From positions 1,426,001 through 1,490,000 of the forward strand of contig NZ_CP139348.1 of assembly GCF_038561965.1 (NCBI RefSeq): DNA of 64,000 bases. Direction: 5' to 3'. A program made the translations under genes and the position numbers. Source of the stretch: Stutzerimonas stutzeri (GTDB taxonomy: Bacteria; Pseudomonadota; Gammaproteobacteria; Pseudomonadales; Pseudomonadaceae). Under the pieces are notes generated by a model. It did not search any database, was not told the origin of the DNA, and saw nothing but the letters and a program-made list of their open reading frames with translations. How positions within the stretch are numbered: the first letter of the stretch is position 1; every line of letters starts with the position of its first letter. This document shows, in pieces, positions 9,198-17,000 of this stretch.

Positions 9198-10871
9198 ATG
9201 CGCTTGCTTCAGATCAGCAGATTGACCCTTGGCATGGCGATCGTCGCCACCGGCCACATCGCCCACGGTGCGCTTCTGGAAGGCGGTGCGGTCGCCGCCC
9301 CCGACGAGTACAGCGCCAAGGTGGCCGCCCAGGTGCTCAAGGCCGGCGGCAACGCGGTCGATGCCGCGGTAGCGACCGCCTTTACGTTGGCCGTTACCTA
9401 CCCCGAGGCCGGCAATATCGGCGGCGGTGGCTTCATGACGCTGTATATCGAGGGCAAGCCGTACTTTCTCGATTACCGGGAAGTCGCACCCAAAGCCGCC
9501 AGCAAGACGATGTACCTCGACGACAAGGGCGAGGTCGTCGAGAACCTGAGCCTGGTCGGCGCCAAGGCTTCCGGCGTGCCCGGCACCGTGCTCGGCATGT
9601 GGGAGGCACATCAGCGGTTCGGCAAGTTGCCCTAGAGCGAGCTCATCACCCCGGCGGTCGGCTATGCCCGTGCAGGTTTCACGGTGGCCGACCAGCAATA
9701 CCAGTACCGCGAGGATGCACTCGGCCTGTTCAAGGGGACGACCAATTTCGAAGATTACTTCGGCGCAATGAAGGCGGGTTCCACCTTCCGCCAGTCGGAG
9801 CTGGCCGAGACCCTGGAACGCATCGCCGACAAGGGGCCTGACGACTTCTACAAAGGCAAGACCGCCGACTTGCTGGTGGCCCAGATGGGGCGTGACGACG
9901 GGCTGATCACCAAGGAGGACCTGGCCGGCTACCGCGTCAAATGGCGCGAGCCGATGCGCGTGGATTGGCAGGGCAACAGCCTCTACACCGCGCCACTGCC
10001 CAGCTCCGGCGGTATCGCCCTGGCGCAGCTGATCGGCATGAAGGAGCAGCGCGCCGCCGATTTCAAAGGCGTCGAACTGAACTCGGCACGCTACATCCAC
10101 CTGCTGGCGGAGATCGAGAAGCGCGTCTTTGCCGACCGTGCCGACTACCTGGGCGACCCGGACTATTCCGACGTGCCGGTCGCGAAGCTGACATCGGCTG
10201 ACTACCTGAAGCAACGCGCCGCCGAGATCAATCCCACGGCCATCTCCGAAACCGAAAAGGTACGCCCGGGCCTTGAGCACAGGCAGACGACCCACTTCTC
10301 CATCGTCGATGCCGATGGCAATGCGGTCAGCAACACCTACACCCTCAATCTGGACTACGGCAGTGGGGTGGTGGTCAAGGGCGCCGGCTTCCTGCTCAAC
10401 AACGAGATGGACGACTTCAGCGCCAAGCCGGGCGTCGCCAATGCCTTCGGTGTGGTCGGCAGCGACGCCAATGCCATCGAACCGGGCAAGCGCATGCTGT
10501 CCTCCATGAGCCCGAGCATCGTCACGCGCGACGGCAAGGTCAGCCTGGTGCTCGGTACGCCGGGCGGCTCGCGCATCTTCACCTCGATTTTCCAGGTGCT
10601 GAACAACGTCTACGACTTCGACATGCCGCTGGAAAAAGCCGTCGCCGCGCAACGCGTGCATCACCAGCTGCTACCGAAGGACACCATCTACTACGACGCC
10701 CATGCGCCGTTGACCGGCAAGGCTGCCGACGAGCTGAAAGCCATGGGCTACACGCTGGAGGATCAGGGCTGGCTGATGGGTGATATCCAGGCGATACGCG
10801 TCGACGGCACCCGTTTGCAGACCGGATCAGACCCGCGCGGTCGTGGCGTGGGGATGGTCGTCAAGCCTTGA
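9198..10871 (+). pseudogene. ggt: Gamma-glutamyltransferase interrupted by an in-frame amber codon
   Basis: This is a full-length gamma-glutamyltranspeptidase reading frame of 557 sense codons with one TAG at 9633-9635 (codon 146). The enzyme cleaves gamma-glutamyl bonds such as glutathione in the periplasm. The product starts with a signal peptide (MRLLQISRLTLGMAIVATGHIAHG) and continues with AGGNAVDAAVATAF and NIGGGGFMTLY. After the stop the same frame resumes with SELITPAVGYARAGF and includes the autoprocessing and catalytic Thr of TTHFSIVDADGNAVS (codon at 10287, residue 364) and TPGGSRIF. Homologues usually have Trp (TGG) at the stop position (LPWxELI), so a single G-to-A change explains it. 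No frameshift is present. It is probably a recent nonsense allele, or a sequencing error or suppressed codon. Confidence 0.85.
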
Positions 10872-10916
10872 TGGGGAAGGGCACGCGAAGGGAATCGCTG
10901 CCTTCTTGTGAAACGT

Positions 10917-10944
10917 CATGCGCCGCAGCGGGCTGCGGCGCATG
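10917..10944. terminator. Strong GC hairpin after ggt
   Basis: A perfect 12-base inverted repeat (arms 10917-10928 and 10933-10944, CATGCGCCGCAG and its complement) encloses a 4-base loop. It lies between the convergent ggt and VOC genes. No T run follows on either strand, so it is a hairpin that could stop or stabilise transcripts from both sides rather than a classic intrinsic terminator. Confidence 0.55.
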
Positions 10945-10996
10945 AGGTCCAGCTTTCAGCGCCGCACATGGCTTGTGCGGTGTTTAGAGAGGGAAA

Positions 10997-11389
10997 TTAC
11001 TGCGGGCGGTAGATGGCGCACAGCTTGTTGCCGTCAGGGTCGCGTACATAGCTGAGGTGCAACGCGCCGAGGCTGGTTTCGCGCAGTCCCGGCGGCTCCT
11101 CACAGGTGGTGCCGCCATGGGCGACGCCGACATCGTGAAACGCCTTGACCTGCTCCGCCGAACTGCACTTGAAGCCAATGGTGCCGCCGTTGCCGACGGT
11201 CGCTTCCTCACCGTTGATCGGCTCGGTGACACCGAACAGGCTGCCGTCGTGGCGGTAGAACAGGCGGGTATGCCCGGATGGCCCCACGTTGCGCAACGGC
11301 TCGCCTGCGCCGAGTACGCCGAGCACGGCGTCGTAGAACCGCTTCGACCGTTCAATATCATTCGAACCGACCATTACATGGTTGAGCAT
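10997..11389 (-). CDS. VOC superfamily (glyoxalase/dioxygenase-like) protein
   Basis: A 130-residue protein of the vicinal oxygen chelate superfamily. Seen: N-terminal MLNHVMVGSNDIERSKRFYDAVLGVLG, the usual beta-alpha start with a metal-ligand His, and a C-terminal HLSYVRDPDGNKLCAIY with the DPDGN turn typical of bleomycin-resistance/glyoxalase-like proteins. The reaction cannot be assigned. The ATG at 11389 follows a GAGG ribosome binding site; the open frame extends to 11437 without similarity. It is a single gene convergent with ggt. Confidence 0.85.
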   Translation of the reverse strand: MLNHVMVGSNDIERSKRFYDAVLGVLGAGEPLRNVGPSGHTRLFYRHDGSLFGVTEPINGEEATVGNGGTIGFKCSSAEQVKAFHDVGVAHGGTTCEEPPGLRETSLGALHLSYVRDPDGNKLCAIYRPQ

Positions 11390-11568
11390 GGGGGCCTCGC
11401 TAGGTGGTTTGGAGTTGTGCGGGTATGGAGCAGGCACTCTAGCATCGGGATGGAGAGGGGGGACAGACGGTGGGTTGGGTCGCGAGTTCAGATGTTCGCA
11501 CGGCCGTCAGCGACAGCTTTCGGCCAAAAGTGGCCATTACATGCTTCTAAAAAGGACGGCGTGTTTAA

Positions 11569-12255
11569 TTACGCGATTTCTAATCCGTATTGGAATAGCG
11601 CCATGTCCATAACTCGGGCAGTGGGGTATGGAAGTTTTAGACGTCCTGTTTCTAGGTGCAAGGTGGGGGAATTTAGCTCCTGAACCACGCCGGCCAACGC
11701 GGTAAGCCCCTTCCCGCTGGCGGCGGTGATGAAGGGCCGGCGGGGAAATAAATCTCGGCAAGCTGCGATGTAAAAACGGTCAAGTGCCGGGCACTCACCC
11801 CAAACCCCCATCAGGATTTTGGTCTTGAGAGTATCTGTCCAGGAGACGTTAGATGCTAAAGACTCCATGGAGTCCAGTACTGAGTCCAGCAGTTTCTGGT
11901 GGTATACCAGCTGCGGAGCGCCTGAGGCGAAATCATCCATAGAAAGCTCCAACAGCTCGGGGCCTTGACCTTCAAAAAGAAGCTTAGCTAAAGCCTTCAT
12001 CAGATCTAGGTTGCTATTCTGCAGAAGCCCTGATGAGCCGCGAAACATTCCCCAGTTCGCTAGGTAGAAGCCGATGTGTAGCGCTGTGGTATCTATCTGA
12101 TCCTCTGAGATGAGGTCAGCCCAGTTAGTACGGGATTCGTCCCAGATGTACTCGTAAAGGAACTCCCAGGCTTTGAGTCGTGGGTAATCGTTGCCCGACG
12201 AGGGCAGGATTTTTTGGTAATAGGCTTCAGCGTAAATGTTAGCGTCAAAGGTCAT
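11569..12255 (-). CDS. Unknown protein paired with GHKL-nuclease gene
   Basis: A 228-residue protein that I do not recognise. It is mostly alpha-helical by eye, with no signal peptide or membrane segment and aromatic-rich motifs such as YLANWGMFRGSSGLLQ and ILMGVWGECPALDRFY. The start chosen is ATG 12253-12255 (MTFDANIYAEAYYQ); the frame is open to 12366 but would then overlap the upstream gene. It lies 52 bases downstream of the GHKL ATPase-nuclease gene on the same strand, so the two are probably one transcript and one functional unit. Base composition is lower in GC than the flanking core genes, consistent with transfer. A partner or regulatory role in defence is inference only. Confidence 0.7.
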   Translation of the reverse strand: MTFDANIYAEAYYQKILPSSGNDYPRLKAWEFLYEYIWDESRTNWADLISEDQIDTTALHIGFYLANWGMFRGSSGLLQNSNLDLMKALAKLLFEGQGPELLELSMDDFASGAPQLVYHQKLLDSVLDSMESLASNVSWTDTLKTKILMGVWGECPALDRFYIAACRDLFPRRPFITAASGKGLTALAGVVQELNSPTLHLETGRLKLPYPTARVMDMALFQYGLEIA

Positions 12256-12307
12256 GACCGATTTCCTGTAAACCTTGAAGGTGTCATTGCTGATGTGGCG
12301 AGGGGAA

Positions 12308-14056
12308 CTAGGCCGGACGTGACCGCAATTGCCACTGAATTTGTCTTCTGGCAGTGGAAAAGACATCGACGAACAGCATTGCCGAAACGTTAGGTTCGAG
12401 GTTGGTCGCGGGGAAATCCTCAGACCGCTTCCCTCCGATTATCAGCACCTTGATTGGTTTACTGACATGTTTGGCGAAGTCATGGCGATAGCTGGTCGCT
12501 TGCTGGTAATCAACGTATTTGAGTGCGTGACTGGGGCGTTTGAACTCAATCAGCAAATACTCTCCATTGAGGTCTTCGCTTAGGAGGAGATCAGGTCGTT
12601 TGGAGGCGAGTTCACCTACGTACTGGTCACCGAGATAGTCTTCCACCTGACGTTGCAGTGTCTTGTTAGAGCTGAACAGTGAGTACTCGGGCCCAAGTAT
12701 CCAGAGGCTGTTCTCTATCGCTCGATGCATAGTCGCCTCAAGTGTGTTGGTCGTTGCAGCCAACATCTCAAGCTGATCCAAGTAAGCGGATCGAGCGTTG
12801 GCTTGTTCTACCAGGAAGGCCATATCTGCAAGGCCAAATTCGCTGAGTGAGTCCACTACGGCAGAGATGTCACGACGCTTTGCCTCGGCAACATGCTCAA
12901 GAAGAAATCGGTAGTCGGATCGTTCGAGCGCTTCCAAAATTACGAATACGATTGGCTCGACTTTGCTAGGGGCTTCGTCATAGTACTTTTCCAAGATTCG
13001 TTTGATGGCACGATCTGCGTACTCACGTTTGAACTCTGGCATTCCAGCCAATCGCTCATGAATTGTCTTCTGCAACCGAGCGTGAGCCAGACGCATCTCC
13101 ATTCCGTGTGTCTCTACAAACGCATCCCTAAGCTTCGCCTGTACGTGCTCTGACACTTGGTGGAACAACTCGCTGTTTTCCACAACAGCATCCCATCCGG
13201 CAGTGACATGTTCGCTCAAACCATCGGCGTCGATTTCACCAAACATTTTTCTGAGAAGCTTGGGCGGAAAATCATCGCATTCGTCTAGGCCGAAGAAGCT
13301 TGGCTTTCCCACGGCTTTTCCGTCGACCATCAAAGTGATTCCCGGCTGTCGCAGGCCAGTCTTGGCATCGCTGATGGCGAATCGCAAGGTTACGTCACCA
13401 GCCTCAGGTAGAGTGGTGCTGTCTTCGCGGTAAGTGCCAGAGAGGTCGTCGATGGCCAGGGGCTTGCCATTGACCGTAATACTGAAGTCTTTCTGTCTGC
13501 CGTACTCTTGGAGAAGAATCTGGCGAAGTTTATTGGCATCAGGGTAGGCTAGTTCTTGGTGTAGATCCGACAGCGTTATTGAGGTGCCGTGCAGCTCTGG
13601 TGAGCAAGGCACCACTTCGGCATCAATTGGTAAGTGCTCGATATCAGCCTGCTCTTCCAGCGCTTTTAAACTCAACGTGAAGCTTACTTCACTGCTCCGT
13701 GCGTAAGTTGTCAGTTTCATAACTGATGCTGCCATCAAGCCTGCGAACTTACCGATTCCTTTTCGACCTTTGATTAGTCGTTGCTTTCCAGTCGTTCGCA
13801 GGCCTCGTTTGGAGCGCCGATCAGATGCAATTTTTAAGTAATGAGCGGAGAGTTCCTGGGCGGTCATCCCTGTCCCGTCATCTATGACTAAAATTGGATC
13901 ATTGCTGAGAGGGGCAGGTAGAGTGATCGACACCTGCTCCGCATCAGCATCCCAAGCGTTATCTACTAGCTCCTTCAATGCCTTCTCAGTGGATGAGTAC
14001 TCTTGGCTGAGTAGAGTTGCCAGTCGTGAGTCCACTTGGAAATGTAATTTTTTCAT
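12308..14056 (-). CDS. GHKL (HSP90/MORC-type) ATPase fused to PD-(D/E)xK-like nuclease domain
   Basis: A 582-residue cytosolic protein. The N-terminal half is a GHKL ATPase: N box KELVDNAWDAD (Glu29, Asn33), G1 box IDDGTGM (58-64), and G2 loop GRKGIGKFA (97-105), arranged as in MutL/HSP90/MORC proteins. A helical middle (about 290-460) follows. The C-terminal part has a PD-(D/E)xK-like core: RPDLLLSEDL with Asp489, then YLLIEFKRP with Glu504 and Lys506. GHKL ATPases linked to nucleases and restriction-like loci have been described as bacterial relatives of MORC. The gene starts a probable two-gene unit with the 228-residue protein downstream. A defence role against foreign DNA is inference from domains and from the accessory neighbourhood. 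Confidence 0.82.
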   Translation of the reverse strand: MKKLHFQVDSRLATLLSQEYSSTEKALKELVDNAWDADAEQVSITLPAPLSNDPILVIDDGTGMTAQELSAHYLKIASDRRSKRGLRTTGKQRLIKGRKGIGKFAGLMAASVMKLTTYARSSEVSFTLSLKALEEQADIEHLPIDAEVVPCSPELHGTSITLSDLHQELAYPDANKLRQILLQEYGRQKDFSITVNGKPLAIDDLSGTYREDSTTLPEAGDVTLRFAISDAKTGLRQPGITLMVDGKAVGKPSFFGLDECDDFPPKLLRKMFGEIDADGLSEHVTAGWDAVVENSELFHQVSEHVQAKLRDAFVETHGMEMRLAHARLQKTIHERLAGMPEFKREYADRAIKRILEKYYDEAPSKVEPIVFVILEALERSDYRFLLEHVAEAKRRDISAVVDSLSEFGLADMAFLVEQANARSAYLDQLEMLAATTNTLEATMHRAIENSLWILGPEYSLFSSNKTLQRQVEDYLGDQYVGELASKRPDLLLSEDLNGEYLLIEFKRPSHALKYVDYQQATSYRHDFAKHVSKPIKVLIIGGKRSEDFPATNLEPNVSAMLFVDVFSTARRQIQWQLRSRPA

Positions 14057-14637
14057 TGCGCGATCATGTCCCTATTTCCCATCCGCTCAAATACGAATCC
14101 TTCCGGGCAGGACGCCTCACGGATGGCGGTTAACACGAGGTTTTAACCGATGCAATCAGTGATGGCAATTAGATGTCAATTGACGTTGTGCCAAGAAGCA
14201 CGAGGATCCGTCACACAGAGGCCTATAGGTACATTGCGTAAATGGTGACAGATTTACTCACAGGCTAGCCGTCCGCTTCTGGCCGTTAGGTGCCGCTCAC
14301 TTCGCATAGGCAAATTCAATCGAGACTTTGGAGGATCAAGGTCGATTGTTCGAAATACAGCGGGCCTCCGCGATTCAACGGCCGGAGCTTCCACGCTGAC
14401 AAGTCCTCTAGGCAGGTGGTGCGAAATGGGCTGTGCTAATTTACCTGGTTCCTTTAGCGGATTCTGCGCAACCGGCCGCTGGCAAGATTTGATCAACTAG
14501 GGAAGACGCGCTCGTGATTTTCCTCGACCTCGGCCGCCATCTGCTTTGCGCATCACATCAAGTCTCGACCCCAAACTGTTCGACCTTTCCTCGGAATTGT
14601 GAAAAATGAGCGGTGCAGTTTTGGATTGCCGCCACGC
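14057..14637. other. Gene-free accessory stretch with a dispersed-repeat copy
   Basis: About 580 bases lie between the leftward GHKL gene and the rightward GspC-like gene. It must contain the divergent promoters. A copy of the dispersed GTCCGCTTNTGGCCG motif lies at 14271-14285. An open frame on the minus strand at 14254-14496 has no family similarity or good ribosome binding site, and I do not call it. No attachment site or tRNA was recognised here. Confidence 0.45.
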
Positions 14638-15234
14638 ATGAAACCACGCTTGCTATTTACGATCCTCAGACACCGCTCCTTGCCGTGGGCGGTGTCGCTT
14701 GTCGTAGCGATAGGAATGAGCGTGAATATTTACAACCAATGGCAGCAACTTAGGGAGGTTCTGCTCCAAGAGCCTGCCCGCGAACAAGCAGTGCTTGAGC
14801 CCAGGAAAGCGCCTGCCAACTATCGGAAAAATCTGTTCGGCGAACCTCGACAGCAGACACAGCCTTTACACGAAAGATCTCCGCTTCCGATGACACTGGT
14901 GGGTAGCTTCGTGCACCCGGTGAGCGCACGTTCCTCAGCCATTATTGTGGTTTCGGGCCGCCCCCCTCGTCTCTTCAAATCGGGTGACCAGATCGTCCCA
15001 GGTGCGATCCTAAGCGAAGTGCAACCCAGCCATGTCGTCCTGTCGCGCAACGGATCGCTTGATCCACTTTACTTTCCCGACGCGATGAAAGTCCCCGCCA
15101 AGCCAGTCGGACAGGTCGTACGCTATGCCGATCTTACGGATTCTTATCTTAAGAAACTCCACCCGACGCCATCCGAAAGTGCAACGGGGCTTCGTCTAGA
15201 GCCTCTGGGTCGCGTTAACCAGAACCCGCTATAG
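14638..15234 (+). CDS. GspC-like (type II secretion protein C) inner-membrane protein
   Basis: A 198-residue protein with a short cytosolic N terminus, one membrane segment (about residues 14-33, LPWAVSLVVAIGMSVNIY) and a periplasmic homology-region (HR) domain like that of GspC. Seen: KNLFGEP, then PMTLVGSFVHPVSARSSAIIV, PRLFKSGDQIVPGAILSEV and HVVLSRNGSLDPLYFP, matching the pattern of GspC HR domains that contact the secretin GspD. No PDZ domain follows. The start is uncertain: GTG 14599 would add 13 residues. It lies 114 bases upstream of the first exported RHS gene, in the same direction, with no other secretion genes nearby. An adaptor role for sending the RHS proteins through a type II system is inference. 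Confidence 0.75.
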   Translation: MKPRLLFTILRHRSLPWAVSLVVAIGMSVNIYNQWQQLREVLLQEPAREQAVLEPRKAPANYRKNLFGEPRQQTQPLHERSPLPMTLVGSFVHPVSARSSAIIVVSGRPPRLFKSGDQIVPGAILSEVQPSHVVLSRNGSLDPLYFPDAMKVPAKPVGQVVRYADLTDSYLKKLHPTPSESATGLRLEPLGRVNQNPL

Positions 15235-15348
15235 AGCGGATCCGACAGGCGGTCATCAGTTTTGCGGACTCGGCCACAAAGCGACGGCTGACACTTCTCG
15301 AACCCGAATCTAGCCTACCTGCATCATCCCAGACGTAGGATTTGGAAC

Positions 15349-16983
15349 ATGGATCGTTTCTCAAGCACGCTCGCCCTCACCCTTCTTAGCTCCGCATTCC
15401 TCGAACAATCCGCCCATGCCGCCGCGAACTGCACGACAGGTGGCGTTAGCTATTTCGGCACGGAAGTGTATGCGTCTCAGCCACCAGATGGCTCCGGGCA
15501 ATATCTCTACCAGGTTGCCGGCCTCCAATGTTCAGGCGGCAAGGTGATCAAGTGGCTTGAAAGCAGTGCGTGGTATACGCCAGATCAGATGCTCGAGACG
15601 CTCAAATCAAGCAATGCAAACATGAAGCGGGTGTTCACCAACGACTGCAAGACACACGCGATCCTGCTCCACGACAACTTCACCGGCTCGGTCGATGGCG
15701 TCTCCGCGAGAAACTTCGCCGTTGCCAAGCAAACGCATTATGGAGTCTTTGCCGGCCCGGTCTTCTACAACCGACCCGCGGAGCTGCTCTGCCCCGACGT
15801 TCCGGGGGTTGGTGCACCAGACCTGCCTGGTGTCTGTCCTGTACCGTCAGCGCCACCCTTACTTGCTGGACAGGGTTCCCCAAGCCTGAGCGCTGGTAAC
15901 CCGGTCGACGTGGCTTACGGAAACAAATTCCAGACTGAAATAGACTATTCCGGTCGCTCAGGCAGCGATATGCGCTTCGTTCGCTACTACAACAGCAGAA
16001 CTACCAGTTGGACGCATACGTATTCAGCGCAGCTTAAGATTTCTCCCACCAAGGCCCTGCTCATTGACGCTGACGGCCGTCAAAGTCTGTTCAGCGTGTC
16101 CGGTACCGCCGTAACCGCATCGCCCAAGGAGCTCGGGCGCCTCGAGAAGACGGCCCAAGGATGGCGTTATGATTCCCCGCGCAACGATCATCTGCACTTC
16201 GACAGCGCAGGACGCTTGACTCGAGTCGAGCATGCGAGTGGGAGCTATGAAACCCTCACCTACGGCACTAGCAGCATTCTAGTTACCGACTCGCTCGGTA
16301 ATGCAATGACCCTCGCCTTTAACACTGCCAATCGGTTGGCGGCGTTAACGGCTGGGGAGCTGCAGGTCAGCTATACCTACAACACGGCTGGTCGCCTGAG
16401 CAAAGCGACGCGCAGCCAGGGTGGAAATAGCCTTTCACGTACGTACCACTATGAGGACGCACGAGAAGGCGGCTGGCTGACCGGCATCACCGACGAACGT
16501 GGCGTGCGTTATGCCACCTGGGCCTATGACGCGCAGGGGCGAGCCACTAAAAGCGAACATGCCGGCGGCGCCGACCGTTACCTGTTCACCTACGGTAGCA
16601 ACTCCACGACCCTGACCAACCCCTTGGGCAAAAAAGCCACTTACAGCTTCCAGACCATCGGCGGTGCCAAACGCATTAGCTCGCTGGCAGGCGTCGCATC
16701 GGCCAACTGTCCTAGCAGCAACTCCACGTTCACCTACGACGGCCGCGGCCTGATCAAGACCCGTACCGACAATAAGGGCAACCAGACGACGTTCGTCTAC
16801 AGCGAACGCGGCCTGGAAACTAGCCGTACCGAAGCGGCTGGCACGCCGCAGGCCCGTACGATCAGCACTGAGTGGCACCCGACACTCTTCAGGCCCACCA
16901 CCATCACCGAGCCCGAGCGAATCGTTCAGTTCAATTACGACGCGCAGGGAAATCCGGTTAGCCAGACCATAATCGAACGCTGA
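15349..16983 (+). CDS. Exported RHS-repeat protein, first half of a split RHS system
   Basis: A 544-residue protein with a Sec signal peptide (MDRFSSTLALTLLSSAFLEQSAHAAA, cut near residue 25). Residues 26-170 form a cysteine-containing exported domain (CTTGG, LQCSGG, NDCKTHA, LLCPD) of unknown fold. From SPSLSAGNPVDVAYGNKFQTE (about residue 180) it has the DUF6531-like entry domain found before RHS shells, followed by YD/RHS repeats (YTYNTAGRLSKA, WAYDAQGRATK, FTYDGRGLIKTRTDNKGN). It stops after NYDAQGNPVSQ without a core or toxin tip. The second RHS gene starts 17 bases later and continues the repeats, so the shell is probably built from two polypeptides. Exported rather than VgrG/T6SS-linked RHS is unusual. 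Confidence 0.88.
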   Translation: MDRFSSTLALTLLSSAFLEQSAHAAANCTTGGVSYFGTEVYASQPPDGSGQYLYQVAGLQCSGGKVIKWLESSAWYTPDQMLETLKSSNANMKRVFTNDCKTHAILLHDNFTGSVDGVSARNFAVAKQTHYGVFAGPVFYNRPAELLCPDVPGVGAPDLPGVCPVPSAPPLLAGQGSPSLSAGNPVDVAYGNKFQTEIDYSGRSGSDMRFVRYYNSRTTSWTHTYSAQLKISPTKALLIDADGRQSLFSVSGTAVTASPKELGRLEKTAQGWRYDSPRNDHLHFDSAGRLTRVEHASGSYETLTYGTSSILVTDSLGNAMTLAFNTANRLAALTAGELQVSYTYNTAGRLSKATRSQGGNSLSRTYHYEDAREGGWLTGITDERGVRYATWAYDAQGRATKSEHAGGADRYLFTYGSNSTTLTNPLGKKATYSFQTIGGAKRISSLAGVASANCPSSNSTFTYDGRGLIKTRTDNKGNQTTFVYSERGLETSRTEAAGTPQARTISTEWHPTLFRPTTITEPERIVQFNYDAQGNPVSQTIIER

Positions 16984-17000
16984 TCAGAAGGAACTGACCA

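Noticed and set aside
9633..9635. Programmed readthrough or a non-standard amino acid at the ggt amber codon
   Set aside because: TAG replaces a conserved Trp codon by one base, with no flanking structure that I could see; a simple nonsense change or sequence error is the simpler explanation.
9042..10664. A 540-codon minus-strand frame across ggt
   Set aside because: It runs through the ggt amber site, so it was considered as the real gene, but its product (His/Gly/Leu-rich) has no recognisable family and the plus strand shows clear GGT motifs on both sides of the stop.
14254..14496. An 80-codon minus-strand frame upstream of the GspC-like gene
   Set aside because: No ribosome binding site, no family similarity and atypical composition for a real small gene.
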